Origin: Helicobacter cynogastricus
Lineage (GTDB): Bacteria > Campylobacterota > Campylobacteria > Campylobacterales > Helicobacteraceae
Direction: 5' to 3'
NCBI RefSeq assembly: GCF_900197855.1
Contig: NZ_FZMQ01000009.1
Coordinates: 1-44,373, forward strand
Length of the DNA stretch: 44,373 bases
The first letter of the stretch is position 1; every line of letters starts with the position of its first letter. The position numbers and the translations under genes were made by a program. The notes under the pieces are model-generated. The model saw only the letters and a list, made by a program, of their open reading frames with translations. It made no database searches and had not been told where the DNA came from. Positions 1 to 8,425 of the stretch are shown here, one piece after another.

Positions 1-190
1 CGTCTAGATTTTGGCTAGAAGTTCCCCCCCCCCCCCCACATTTTGAAACACACGCGATGATTTTATATTCAGAACACTTCTCTAAGGAGAGGCGCAATTT
101 CACATCTCCTATACTAAAATCACAGATTTTTGGCTTACTTTGTAAACTCTCTAAATCCGACTTATCTAGCTCAAGCTTAATAGAGTTCAC
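1..190 (-). CDS. Unknown partial gene with poly-G tract, runs off left edge
   Basis: An open frame starts at GTG (188-190) after an AGGAG box 5 bases upstream and stays open to the window edge (63 codons). It reads VNSIKLELDKSDLESLQ... and then five glycines from a G14 tract. I do not recognise the product. It follows trpB on the same strand with a gap of about 50 bases, where trpA is expected, but it does not resemble TrpA. A second, stronger ribosome site (GAGGAGGAG) precedes an ATG at 207-209 in another frame, which gives only a 10-codon peptide (177-209). That ATG would join the GTG frame if its A7 run lost one A. Start and function are uncertain; the G14 tract makes phase variation likely. 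Confidence 0.5.
   Translation of the reverse strand, partial: MNSIKLELDKSDLESLQSKPKICDFSIGDVKLRLSLEKCSEYKIIACVSKCGGGGGTSSQNLD
24..37 (-). repeat. Poly-G tract, G14 on coding strand
   Basis: Fourteen C on the given strand, read as G14 inside the partial left-edge gene. At this length the frame stays open to the edge. Tracts this long are prone to slippage, so the gene is a candidate contingency locus. Confidence 0.9.
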
Positions 191-240
191 GCAAACTCCT
201 TTTTTTCATTTTTCTCCTCCTCAAAATTAAAGCCCGAATT

Positions 241-1440
241 CTAGCACAAATTTTTTAATAACTCACCCCCCCCCCCCCCAGCCAAAGCCCCCTGCACACT
301 GGCTAAATCCTTATCGCCCCGTCCGCTTAGATTGACAAGGATCAAGCTCTCTTTTTGGCATTTTTGGGCGAGTTTATAAGCGTAGGCTAAAGCGTGTGCG
401 CTCTCTAAAGCCGGAATGATCCCCTCGCTTTGGCTTAAATGCACAAACGCCTCTAATGCCTCCTTGTCACTAATAGCCACATACTCCGCCCGCTCACTCT
501 GCTTTAAATAACTATGCTCAGGCCCCACACCCGGATAATCCAGTCCCGCAGAAATACTATGACTTTCTTGTATCTGCCCTTCCTCATCTTGTAAAATATA
601 ACTCTTACACCCGTGTAAAATCCCCACACTACCCTTACACAAAGTCGCCCCGTGTTTGTTTGTGTCAAGCCCTAACCCTCCGGGCTCAACCCCTATTAGC
701 CCCACGCTTTTATCCTCCAAAAATCCGGCAAAAATCCCAATCGCGTTTGAGCCCCCGCCCACGCACGCGATCACACTATCAGGCAATCTGCCCTCTTTTT
801 CTAAAATCTGCGCGCGCGCTTCCATGCCGATTACACTTTGAAAATGCTTAACCATTTGGGGATAGGGGTGGGGACCTGCAGCAGTGCCTAGCAGATAATG
901 CGTGCTAGGATAAGAACTCGCCCAATCTCTTAGCGCTTCATTAATCGCGTCTTTAAGGCTAGCACTCCCGCTCTTAACCCCCACCACCTGTGCGCCCAAT
1001 AAGCGCATGCGAAAAACATTGGGCTCTTGGCGTTGTATGTCCTTTTCTCCCATGTAAATCACACATTCTAACCCTAACAACGCGCAAGCAATCGCTGTGG
1101 CTACCCCATGCTGTCCTGCGCCCGTTTCAGCGATCACACGCCTTTTGCCCATTTGTTTAGCCAGTAACGCCTGCCCTAAGGCTTGATTAGTCTTGTGCGC
1201 CCCCCCATGGATCAAATCCTCGCGTTTGAGATACATTTTTACCTTAGGATTAGGGCAAAAGTTTTTCACTAGAGTTAGCGGGCTGGGTCGCCCGACAAAA
1301 TCCTTTAAAAGGTTGTTAAATGTGGCTTGGAACTTTGAATCTTGCAGGCAATCTTCAAACGCCTGTTCTAACTGTTCTAAAGCGGGCACTAATAACTCGG
1401 GCACAAAAGCCCCCCCAAATTCTCCAAAATAGCGATCCAT
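241..1440 (-). CDS. trpB: Tryptophan synthase beta chain
   Basis: Pyridoxal-phosphate enzyme joining indole and serine to make tryptophan, 399 aa. The PLP lysine lies in [11 protein letters not shown], followed by the conserved [10 protein letters not shown] stretch; the phosphate-binding GGGSNAIG and the C-terminal [11 protein letters not shown] are present. The ATG at 1438-1440 shares one base with the trpCF stop (TGATG), with GGGAG upstream, so translation is coupled. The extreme C terminus is odd: a G14 tract encodes a glycine run just before the last seven residues. Either shifted frame stops within a few codons (GGGGVSY-stop or a direct TGA), so slippage would change only the tail and should leave the enzyme core intact. 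No trpA is next to it. Confidence 0.97.
   Translation of the reverse strand: MDRYFGEFGGAFVPELLVPALEQLEQAFEDCLQDSKFQATFNNLLKDFVGRPSPLTLVKNFCPNPKVKMYLKREDLIHGGAHKTNQALGQALLAKQMGKRRVIAETGAGQHGVATAIACALLGLECVIYMGEKDIQRQEPNVFRMRLLGAQVVGVKSGSASLKDAINEALRDWASSYPSTHYLLGTAAGPHPYPQMVKHFQSVIGMEARAQILEKEGRLPDSVIACVGGGSNAIGIFAGFLEDKSVGLIGVEPGGLGLDTNKHGATLCKGSVGILHGCKSYILQDEEGQIQESHSISAGLDYPGVGPEHSYLKQSERAEYVAISDKEALEAFVHLSQSEGIIPALESAHALAYAYKLAQKCQKESLILVNLSGRGDKDLASVQGALAGGGGGELLKNLC
266..279 (-). repeat. Poly-G tract, G14, at the 3' end of trpB
   Basis: Fourteen C on the given strand, within the last dozen codons of trpB. All three frames after it terminate within about eight codons, so the effect on TrpB is confined to the tail. 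It may be a neutral tract or may affect expression of the next gene. Confidence 0.9.
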
Positions 1441-2798
1441 CAATACTCCCGTAACATTTTTGCCACTTGGGCGATTTTTTGCGCGCTCTTTTTACCCGGC
1501 GCGCTCTCCACCCCTGAGTTTAAATCCAAGCCTAAAGCCCCCGCGCCAACCGCCTTTTCTAAATTGCTCGCATTCAAGCCCCCGGCTAACATAAAGGGGT
1601 GTTCTAGTCCCTCTAAGAGTTCCCAAGAAAAAACAACCCCATTGCCCCCCGCCCTAGCCCCCTTGCTATCATAGAGCACCAAATCCGCATGGAGGGCGTG
1701 CGTGTCTAGTTTGTGCGCTTTGGGCGCGACACGCACCACCTGCCACACCGGGCATGTCAAAGAGGCTTTGAGCAGTGCCATTTGCTTAGGGCTGTAATTG
1801 CCATGTAATTGCACCGCCTTTAGCCCCAATTTATAAACCCTCTTAATGATGGTTTTGATGTCAGTTTCTACAAACACCCCCACAAAGTCAAGTTTGGGCA
1901 CTTTTTTAATGAGTTTGGCAGCCTTTTTGGGAGGGATATAGCGCGGGCTGTGAGGATCAAAGATTAAACCGCCATAAATAAAACCACTTTTATACACCGC
2001 TTTAGCGTCCTTGACTCTTTTGAGCCCACAGACTTTATTTTCCCCTAGAATAAGCTTTTTACATGCCTTTTCTAGATTTTTTTGCGCCATTAAAGAGCTT
2101 CCCACTAAAAAGCCATCCACTGATGGGCAAAGTTTTTTAACATGGGCATGGGTGCTAATCCCAGATTCGCTGATGACAAGCTTATCCTCTGGGATTAACG
2201 CTCTGAGTTCTAAAGTGGTGTTCAAATCTACTTTAAGAGTTTTGAGATCGCGGTTATTGATCCCAATGATGGGAGCGTTTAAATCTAGCGCTCTTTTGAC
2301 TTCGTCCTTATTGCTCACTTCGGTTAAAACTGCCATCCCTAACGATTTGGCTAGATTACTAAGGCTCTTGTAGGCTTCATCTTTAAGCGCGCTCAACATG
2401 AGCAAGATCGCATCCGCGCCCATATAACGCGCCAAGCGCACTTGAAAGGGGTCTATGATGAAATCCTTGCACAAAAGGGGTTTGCTGGTGTGGGTGGCTA
2501 CAAGGTGCAAATTCTCAAACGAGCCTTTAAAATATTTTTCATCAGTGAGCACAGAAATACAAGTGGCGTATTTTTCATAAACCTTAGCGATTTTAGCCAA
2601 ATTAAAGGGGCTTCGAATCAAGCCCTTAGAGGGGGAGGCTTGTTTGCACTCTAAAATAAAGCTAGTGCGCCTCTCTTGCAGGGCTTGGTAAAAATCTCTT
2701 TGCGCGGGTTTAAGATTTTCAGACAGGTTATAGCGATTCTTTAGGGCTTGTATTTCTAATTTTTTATGTTCTAACATAGTTTTTAGCAGGTCATGCAT
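1440..2798 (-). CDS. trpCF: Bifunctional indole-3-glycerol-phosphate synthase / phosphoribosylanthranilate isomerase
   Basis: A 452-aa fusion carrying out two consecutive steps of tryptophan synthesis. The N-terminal half (about 1-250) is the TrpC barrel, with [35 protein letters not shown] and VISESGI. The C-terminal half (about 258-452) is the TrpF barrel, with [27 protein letters not shown] and [10 protein letters not shown]. The start ATG (2796-2798) overlaps the end of trpD by 8 bases, and the stop overlaps trpB, so trpD-trpCF-trpB is a tightly coupled operon. The same fusion is found in H. pylori and enterobacteria. TrpF motif I has Leu after CG (CGLKR); this is within family variation. 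Confidence 0.95.
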   Translation of the reverse strand: MHDLLKTMLEHKKLEIQALKNRYNLSENLKPAQRDFYQALQERRTSFILECKQASPSKGLIRSPFNLAKIAKVYEKYATCISVLTDEKYFKGSFENLHLVATHTSKPLLCKDFIIDPFQVRLARYMGADAILLMLSALKDEAYKSLSNLAKSLGMAVLTEVSNKDEVKRALDLNAPIIGINNRDLKTLKVDLNTTLELRALIPEDKLVISESGISTHAHVKKLCPSVDGFLVGSSLMAQKNLEKACKKLILGENKVCGLKRVKDAKAVYKSGFIYGGLIFDPHSPRYIPPKKAAKLIKKVPKLDFVGVFVETDIKTIIKRVYKLGLKAVQLHGNYSPKQMALLKASLTCPVWQVVRVAPKAHKLDTHALHADLVLYDSKGARAGGNGVVFSWELLEGLEHPFMLAGGLNASNLEKAVGAGALGLDLNSGVESAPGKKSAQKIAQVAKMLREY

Positions 2799-3801
2799 GG
2801 CTTAGTTCAATCATCCTTTGTAAATGGGTGTAGGCTTGTTGGCTTTTTAAGTGCTCTTTGGCTAGCTGTGCTCCCTCTTTAAAACTATTAGCCCTGCCTG
2901 CTAGTACCAACACCCCCGCGCTATTGGCAATAATACTTGCTCTTTGGGCGGGCGTGCCTCGCCCTTGCAATAATTCTAGGCAAATTTGCGCGCTCTGCTC
3001 TATGCTCTCTACTTGGATTGCCTCTAAGGGATAACTCTCTAAGTCAAAATCACTAGGGTTTAACTCGTATTGTTGTATTTGCCCCTCTTTGAGTTCGCAG
3101 ACTAAAGTTGTTCCATGCAGAGCGATCTCATCACTGCTAGCACCATGCACCACTAACGCCCTCTGCACGCCCAAATTTTGTAAAGCCAAAGCGAGCGGGT
3201 AGCAGAGCTTGGGATCATACACGCCTAAAAGTTGGGCTTGCGGGCGCAGGGGGTTTAGCAAAGGTCCTAGCAAGTTAAAAATAGTGCGGGTTTGCAGGGC
3301 TTTTCTTAGGGGCGCGGCTTTAGCAAAACTGGGGTAGAAAAGCGGGGCAAAGAGAAAGGCAAAATGGGTTAAATCTAGGCTTTTAGTAATCTGTTTAGCA
3401 CTTAGACGGAGATTAAAACCTAGCTGTTCTAAAAGTTGCGCGCTCCCACTCCCACTAGAGCTATAATTGCCCGCTTTAGCCATTTTCACGCCCAAGCTCG
3501 CACACACAAAGGCACTAATGGTGCTGATATTAAAACTCTTAAGCCCATCTCCACCTGTGCCACAATTATCCACCACTTCAAAAGGGTAGCTCAAACTCTG
3601 CCCCTCTTGTAAGCACGCCTGCACCGCGCTAGAAATCTCTAGGGGGCTCTCCCCCTTGCATTTAAGCGCGATGAGTAACGCGCTCAATTCAATATCGCTT
3701 AAATTTCCCTTGAGAATGCCTTTAAACAGCGCGTCAACTTGGGAGGGTTGTAGGTCTTGCTTGGCACAAAGATGGTTGAGTAAATGAGGATAAAGAGGCA
3801 T
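2791..3801 (-). CDS. trpD: Anthranilate phosphoribosyltransferase
   Basis: Transfers phosphoribosyl from PRPP to anthranilate; 336 aa from the chosen ATG, the usual length. Key motifs are DNCGTGGDG (PRPP binding), FNISTISAFVCA, KAGNYSSSGSGSAQLLEQLG, ARTIFNLLGPLLNP-type RTIFNLLGPLLNPL and GASSDEI. The frame extends upstream to an ATG at 3909, but an extended -10 box (TGCTATAAT on this strand, 3835-3843) lies inside that extension. The ATG at 3799-3801 gives a roughly 27-base leader with an AAGAAAAG ribosome site, so I prefer it over 3825. No fused TrpG glutaminase domain is present, and trpE is not adjacent. First gene of the trp operon, divergent from the GT25 gene. Confidence 0.95.
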   Translation of the reverse strand: MPLYPHLLNHLCAKQDLQPSQVDALFKGILKGNLSDIELSALLIALKCKGESPLEISSAVQACLQEGQSLSYPFEVVDNCGTGGDGLKSFNISTISAFVCASLGVKMAKAGNYSSSGSGSAQLLEQLGFNLRLSAKQITKSLDLTHFAFLFAPLFYPSFAKAAPLRKALQTRTIFNLLGPLLNPLRPQAQLLGVYDPKLCYPLALALQNLGVQRALVVHGASSDEIALHGTTLVCELKEGQIQQYELNPSDFDLESYPLEAIQVESIEQSAQICLELLQGRGTPAQRASIIANSAGVLVLAGRANSFKEGAQLAKEHLKSQQAYTHLQRMIELSHA

Positions 3802-3834
3802 AATCTTTTCTTGTGTGTCTTGCATGGAGGGGGA

Positions 3835-3843
3835 ATTATAGCA
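3835..3843 (-). promoter_or_regulatory. Extended -10 promoter of the trp operon
   Basis: TGCTATAAT on the minus strand, 34 bases upstream of the chosen trpD start. Back to back with the GT25 promoter. No clear -35 hexamer, as is common for Helicobacter sigma-80 promoters. I see no attenuator or leader peptide in the short leader. Confidence 0.6.
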
Positions 3844-3860
3844 CACACAAGGTGGAGTAT

Positions 3861-3869
3861 TGCTATAAT
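3861..3869 (+). promoter_or_regulatory. Extended -10 promoter of the GT25 gene
   Basis: TGCTATAAT, ending 19 bases before the ATG at 3889. This is the same motif as the divergent trpD box 18 bases away. Confidence 0.6.
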
Positions 3870-3888
3870 GTGAGTTTTGGGAGAGCGC

Positions 3889-4680
3889 ATGCGTATTTTT
3901 GTGATCCACTTATCTAAAGCCACTTGCACGCAGTGGGAGCTTAAAGAGCGCAACATTGAAGGTTTATTGCAATCTTTAGAGCAAAACAAACATCCAGTTG
4001 AGGTTTTTGAGGCGATCTATTCTAAAACCTCAGAGGGTTTAGATCCGCTCGTGGCTAAACACCTACACCCCTTTTTTATCCACCCTAGTGTGCAAACTTC
4101 TGCACCTAAAAATTGGCTGTCTTATTTGCAAGCTTGCTGGTACGCGCTCCAACAAGAGGGCGTGCCCATGAGTTTAGGAGAACTGGGGTGTTTTGCTAGC
4201 CATTATGCCTTGTGGCAGCGTTGTGTCGCTTTGCAAGAGCCTATTTGTATCTTAGAAGACGACATCGCCCTAGAATCCCACTTTTTTGAAAGTCTTGATT
4301 ATATCGAGCCCCATATGTCTCTTTTGCATTGGGTGCGCTTGATGCATTTATTTAACTATCCTTTAGAGATGACGGCTGTTCTTGGTGTGTTTGAAATCAA
4401 AGAGCCCACTTGGGGGAGTGGCACGCAAGGCTATATCATCACTCCAAAAGCCGCCTCTAAATTTTTAAAGGCCAGTCAAAAATGGGTCATGCCTGTAGAT
4501 TGTGTGATGGAAAATACCTATTTGCATGGGGTCAAAAATTATGTGATCAAGCCCTTTGTGATTCGTGAGAATAGCACTACAGGCAATATCACTAGAGATC
4601 GCAATGTCCCCTGTCCTGCGCCTATTAGATTTTTTAAAAAACTCTATCCCTACTATGTCAGATTCCAACAAAGAAGATAG
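3889..4680 (+). CDS. Family 25 glycosyltransferase (LPS outer-core/O-chain galactosyltransferase type)
   Basis: A 263-aa glycosyltransferase of the LgtB/LpsA family (GT25). It starts MRIFVIHLSKATC, followed by LGELGCFASHYALWQRC and CILEDDIAL, whose acidic pair is the probable metal/nucleotide-sugar site, then GTQGYIITPKAASK. In H. pylori the best known member is the beta-1,4-galactosyltransferase HP0826, which builds Lewis antigens. The sugar specificity here cannot be read from sequence. The ATG at 3889 follows GGGAG and fits the extended -10 box at 3861-3869; an in-frame TTG at 3877 is disfavoured. Its 3' end overlaps mutY by 26 bases. Acts at the cytoplasmic face of the inner membrane during LPS assembly (family knowledge). 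Confidence 0.85.
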   Translation: MRIFVIHLSKATCTQWELKERNIEGLLQSLEQNKHPVEVFEAIYSKTSEGLDPLVAKHLHPFFIHPSVQTSAPKNWLSYLQACWYALQQEGVPMSLGELGCFASHYALWQRCVALQEPICILEDDIALESHFFESLDYIEPHMSLLHWVRLMHLFNYPLEMTAVLGVFEIKEPTWGSGTQGYIITPKAASKFLKASQKWVMPVDCVMENTYLHGVKNYVIKPFVIRENSTTGNITRDRNVPCPAPIRFFKKLYPYYVRFQQRR

Positions 4681-5650
4681 AACGCACCGGGCACTGCTAG
4701 AATGGTATGAGTGCTACGGGCGTAAGAGCATGCCCATTCGCCATCTGCATGGTCCTAACGCGCCCTATGAGGTCTATGTCTCTGAAATCATGTCTCAGCA
4801 GACACAAATTAGCGTGGTTTTGCAAAGATTTTTTGATCCCTTTTTGAAGGCTTTTCCCACTCTCAAGGTTTTAGCCCTAGCCCCCCTAGATCAGGTGTTG
4901 TTGCTATGGAGGGGTTTGGGTTACTACACAAGAGCTAAGAATTTGCACAAAAGCGCGCAGATATGCGCACAATTATACGGGGGCAAGTTGCCCAAAGACT
5001 ATCGGCTTTTGCGCGCTTTGCCCGGGGTGGGGGATTATAGCGCGCGCGCGGTGCTGTGTTTTGGTTTTAGAGAGGCGGTGGGGGTGGTGGATGCCAATGT
5101 GGCTAGGGTGTTGTTGCGCTTTTTTGCCATCGCGCCCAAACAAAAGGGATTAGCCTTCCTCTTGCAGGCTAAAGCGGATACTTGGCTCAATACAAATAAT
5201 CCCTTTGATCACAACCAAGCCCTCATCGATTTGGGGGCGTTGGTGTGCACTAAAACCCCTCAATGCCATGTATGCCCCTTGAGTTTTGCATGTCAGGGTA
5301 AAAATAACATCCAAGAGTTTAGCCTTGCTAAAAAAACCCCTAGCATCCCTCTAAATCTACTTTGTGGCATCTGTGTGCAAGAGGGGCATATTTATTTGAG
5401 CTACAAAGATGAGGGACTTTATGCCCATCTTTATCAAATCCCGCTGCTAAAAAATCAAGAAATGACCCCTTTGCCTTTTCTAGGTCAAGTGCGTCATAGC
5501 TACACTAAATACCGCGTGCGCGCACAGGTGTATCAGGCAAGCGTGCAGGATTTACAAGAAGCGCATTTGCAAAAAATAGCCCTAGATCAGCTCAAAAATA
5601 TCCCCATTAGCGCGCTCACGGCTAAGATTTTAAAACTCGCGGGGCTTTAA
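4655..5650 (+). CDS. mutY: A/G-specific adenine glycosylase
   Basis: Base-excision repair enzyme removing adenine opposite 8-oxoguanine; 331 aa. The catalytic Glu lies in SEIMSQQTQ, the helix-hairpin-helix in LPGVGDYSARAV, and the catalytic Asp in VVDANVARVLLRF. A CX6CX2CX5C iron-sulfur ligand set is seen (CTKTPQCHVCPLSFAC). The C-terminal NUDIX-like recognition domain is short. The frame opens earlier (4565), but the family N terminus (RALLEWYECYGRKSMPIR) fits the ATG at 4655, which overlaps the glycosyltransferase gene. MutY without MutM/MutT is typical of Helicobacter (general knowledge). Confidence 0.95.
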   Translation: MSDSNKEDRTHRALLEWYECYGRKSMPIRHLHGPNAPYEVYVSEIMSQQTQISVVLQRFFDPFLKAFPTLKVLALAPLDQVLLLWRGLGYYTRAKNLHKSAQICAQLYGGKLPKDYRLLRALPGVGDYSARAVLCFGFREAVGVVDANVARVLLRFFAIAPKQKGLAFLLQAKADTWLNTNNPFDHNQALIDLGALVCTKTPQCHVCPLSFACQGKNNIQEFSLAKKTPSIPLNLLCGICVQEGHIYLSYKDEGLYAHLYQIPLLKNQEMTPLPFLGQVRHSYTKYRVRAQVYQASVQDLQEAHLQKIALDQLKNIPISALTAKILKLAGL

Positions 5651-5659
5651 ACTAACTCA

Positions 5660-5668
5660 TGTTATAAC
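5660..5668 (+). promoter_or_regulatory. Extended -10 promoter of nrdB
   Basis: TGTTATAAC, 33 bases before the nrdB ATG. An AGGA ribosome site follows about 8 bases before the start. Confidence 0.5.
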
Positions 5669-5701
5669 GGGAAAAATCCAAATTTATTTTTAGGATGTGC
5701 C

Positions 5702-6745
5702 ATGCAAAAAGAAACAAATGGGTCTCTTGGACGCAAAAAAATTTATAATCCTCAATCTGCAGAACCTGCCAAAGATCGCCGCATTTTTGGGGGCAACCCT
5801 ACGGGCATGTTCGATCTCAACCAGATCAAATACCAATGGGCGCATAAGATATGGAAGACGATGTTACACAATACATGGTTTCCAGAAGAAGTAAGCATGC
5901 ATGGGGATAAAACCCACTATCTCAAACTCAGCACGCAAGAGAAAATCGGCTACGATCGCGCTCTAGCCCAGCTTATTTTTATGGATAGCCTGCAGACAAA
6001 TAACTTGATTGACAATATCAATCCCTTTATCACCAGCCCTGAGATCAATCTCTGCTTAGTGCGCCAAGCCTATGAAGAAGCCTTGCACAGCCATAGTTAT
6101 GCGGTGATGGTGGAGAGCATTAGTGCTAATAGCGATGAGATTTATGAAATGTGGCGCACTGATGAGGCGTTGAAGAATAAAAATGACTGCGTGGCGCAGG
6201 TTTATATGGATTTAGCGCACACGCAGACAGAGCGCAACTTGCTCAAAGCCCTTGTGGCTAATCAAATCTTAGAGGGCATTTATTTTTATAGTGGTTTTAG
6301 CTTTTTTTACGCGCTAGCTAGAAGCGGCAAAATGCTAGGCTCTGCGCAGATGATTCGCTTTATCCAGCGCGATGAGGTTACTCACTTAGCCCTCTTTCAG
6401 AGCATGATCCACACTCTTAAGAAAGAACGCCCCGATCTCTTCAGTAAAGACCTAGTAGAGGAAATTTTAGAGATGTTTAAAGAGGCGGTGGATTTAGAGA
6501 GCACTTGGGGGAGAGTCATTACCCAAGATGAGATTTTAGACCTCAACCCTGTTACTCTGCGCGCTTATATTGAATACCTTGCAGATACGCGCTTGCATGC
6601 TATTGGTTTGCCTAAAATCTACCACACCAAAAACCCCATGCGCTGGGTGGATCAATTCTCTAGCTTTAATAGCCAACGCTCAAACTTCTTTGAGGCTAGG
6701 GTGAGCAATTACTCTAAAGGCAGTTTGAGTTTTGAGGGCTTTTAA
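5702..6745 (+). CDS. nrdB: Ribonucleoside-diphosphate reductase class I beta subunit
   Basis: Small (R2) subunit carrying the di-iron/tyrosyl radical cofactor that starts ribonucleotide reduction; 347 aa. The metal ligands are visible in order: Asp in LIFMDSLQ, Glu and His in [12 protein letters not shown] (with the likely radical Tyr at its end), Glu in [11 protein letters not shown], and Glu/His in [10 protein letters not shown]. The large subunit nrdA is not in the window, as in H. pylori where the two genes are separate. The stop overlaps the pcm start by one base. nrdB-pcm-LptF-truA matches H. pylori HP0364-HP0361 as I remember it. Confidence 0.96.
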   Translation: MQKETNGSLGRKKIYNPQSAEPAKDRRIFGGNPTGMFDLNQIKYQWAHKIWKTMLHNTWFPEEVSMHGDKTHYLKLSTQEKIGYDRALAQLIFMDSLQTNNLIDNINPFITSPEINLCLVRQAYEEALHSHSYAVMVESISANSDEIYEMWRTDEALKNKNDCVAQVYMDLAHTQTERNLLKALVANQILEGIYFYSGFSFFYALARSGKMLGSAQMIRFIQRDEVTHLALFQSMIHTLKKERPDLFSKDLVEEILEMFKEAVDLESTWGRVITQDEILDLNPVTLRAYIEYLADTRLHAIGLPKIYHTKNPMRWVDQFSSFNSQRSNFFEARVSNYSKGSLSFEGF

Positions 6746-7377
6746 TGCACCGCATCCAAAACGCGCACATGTGCGCAGATATTGCCAAGCATTTCCCCCT
6801 AGAAGCTCCCATTAAAGAAGCGATTTGTGCGATCCCCCGCGTTGAATTTGTCCCTTCTAAACAACTTGCCTACAGCCTAGATGCCCTCCCTATGGGTGCG
6901 GATCAATTTATCAGCTCTCCTCTGACTGTGGCTAAAATGACGCAATTCTTACAGCCCTATCAAGTGGATAGCGTGCTAGAGATTGGCTGTGGGAGCGGGT
7001 ATCAAGCGATGGTGCTCTCCAAACTCTTTAGGCGGGTTTTCACCATTGAGCGCATTGAAAAACTCTTATTAGAAGCCAAAGAGCGTTTTAGAAAGCTCAA
7101 AGTTACCAACATCCACACCAAATTAGGTGATGGGCAACAGGGCTGGGAACAATACGCTCCCTATGATCGAATCTTGCTCTCAGCTTGCACCCCAGCTATT
7201 CCCCAAGTTTTGAGTGCGCAACTTGAAGAGGGGGGGTTATTAGTCGCGCCCATTGGCGATCTGCAAAGCCAACAGATCACCCGCTTTATCAAAAAAAACG
7301 GGGTTTTGATTGTGGAGAGTGTGCTAGATAGTTGCCTCTTTGTCCCCATTGTAAGCGGGGTTGAAAGAGGGGTTTAG
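6745..7377 (+). CDS. pcm: Protein-L-isoaspartate O-methyltransferase
   Basis: Repairs isoaspartyl residues in damaged proteins using S-adenosylmethionine; 210 aa. Family signatures are IPRVEFVP, the ISSPLTVAKMTQFL substrate loop, the SAM-binding VLEIGCGSGYQAMVLSKL, and GGLLVAPIGD. The start ATG overlaps the nrdB stop (TAATG), giving translational coupling. The gene sits between nrdB and an LptF-like gene, all on one strand with almost no gaps. Confidence 0.93.
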   Translation: MHRIQNAHMCADIAKHFPLEAPIKEAICAIPRVEFVPSKQLAYSLDALPMGADQFISSPLTVAKMTQFLQPYQVDSVLEIGCGSGYQAMVLSKLFRRVFTIERIEKLLLEAKERFRKLKVTNIHTKLGDGQQGWEQYAPYDRILLSACTPAIPQVLSAQLEEGGLLVAPIGDLQSQQITRFIKKNGVLIVESVLDSCLFVPIVSGVERGV

Positions 7378-7378
7378 C

Positions 7379-8425
7379 GTGCAAATTGCTAAAAACTACA
7401 TGCTCAATGCAGTAGGTCAGGTCTTTTTCTCTTTCTTTGTGGTTCTCTTTTTTATTGCCTCTATTGTGATGCTCATTAGTATCGCCACCGTTACACTTGT
7501 TGTCAAACTAAGTGCGCTCGATCTTTTGCAACTTTATTTTTATCTTCTGCCCGGAACTCTCTTTTTCATCATCCCCATCACCTTTTTTGGGGCTTGTGTA
7601 ATTGGTTTAGCGCGTTTGTCCTACGATCACGAGCTTTTGGTCTTTTTCTCTTTGGGTATCGCCCCTAAGCACATTGTGCGCGCGCTCTTACCCCTTTGTT
7701 TAGCAGTGAGCGCGCTATTATTGGTGTTTTCTTTAATTTTAGTGCCCGCCTCCAAGAGCGCGTATTACTCATTTTTGCATGATAAAAAAGAAAGAGTAGA
7801 TGTAAATATCCAAGCGGGGGAATTTGGGCAAAAGCTGGGCGATTGGTTGGTGTATGTGGGCAAGAGTCAAAATGGAGTTTTTAGCGATCTGGTACTCTTT
7901 TCCCATAGTGGCTTGAGCACAGAGAGTTTTATCATCGCCAAAGAGGGGCGCATTCGCAACCAAAACGGCCTTTTTGAGCTAGAATTAGACTATGGCAATG
8001 CATATTTTGCCTCCAATGATCAGGTGCGTAAAGTGCATTTTAAAGAACTTATTTTAAAGAATAAACCCACTCTCTCTGAGCGCACCGATGCGGCGTATTT
8101 GCGCGGGCATGATTTCATAGAGTATTGGGGTAGGGCTTTTGGCTCTGATCCTAATAAACACCAACAACGCCGTTTTTCTCAAGCGATTTTAGTCGCCCTC
8201 TTCCCTTTAGCTAGTTTGTTTTGTATTCCTTTGTTTGGGATTGCTAATCCGCGCTATGCTAAGAATCTTTCCTATGTCTATGTATTAATAGCAGTGGGAA
8301 TTTACTTCTTAAGTATGCATATTATTAGCCAGGACATGCCTTTGATAGGCACAATTGGCTTGCCTATTGTGTGGATGTTAGGCTCTTATGGACTTTATCG
8401 CTATAAGGTAGTGCGTTCTTACTAA
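7379..8425 (+). CDS. LptF/LptG-family permease (YjgP/YjgQ)
   Basis: A 348-aa inner-membrane protein of the LPS-export permease family. There are three hydrophobic helices in the first 110 residues, a soluble periplasmic domain (about 130-250, with ERVDVNIQAGEFGQ and FIIAKEGRIRN), and three C-terminal helices. Works with LptB ATPase to extract LPS from the inner membrane (family knowledge). GTG at 7379 is preferred because GAGGGG lies 6 bases upstream; an in-frame TTG at 7361 would overlap pcm. The stop overlaps the truA ATG by one base. I cannot tell LptF from LptG with confidence; order suggests the HP0362 homologue. Confidence 0.85.
   Translation: MQIAKNYMLNAVGQVFFSFFVVLFFIASIVMLISIATVTLVVKLSALDLLQLYFYLLPGTLFFIIPITFFGACVIGLARLSYDHELLVFFSLGIAPKHIVRALLPLCLAVSALLLVFSLILVPASKSAYYSFLHDKKERVDVNIQAGEFGQKLGDWLVYVGKSQNGVFSDLVLFSHSGLSTESFIIAKEGRIRNQNGLFELELDYGNAYFASNDQVRKVHFKELILKNKPTLSERTDAAYLRGHDFIEYWGRAFGSDPNKHQQRRFSQAILVALFPLASLFCIPLFGIANPRYAKNLSYVYVLIAVGIYFLSMHIISQDMPLIGTIGLPIVWMLGSYGLYRYKVVRSY

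Noticed and set aside
3802-3909. Longer TrpD start at 3909 or 3825
   Set aside because: The first overlaps the divergent promoter and gene, and the second would be almost leaderless; homologues begin near the 3801 start.
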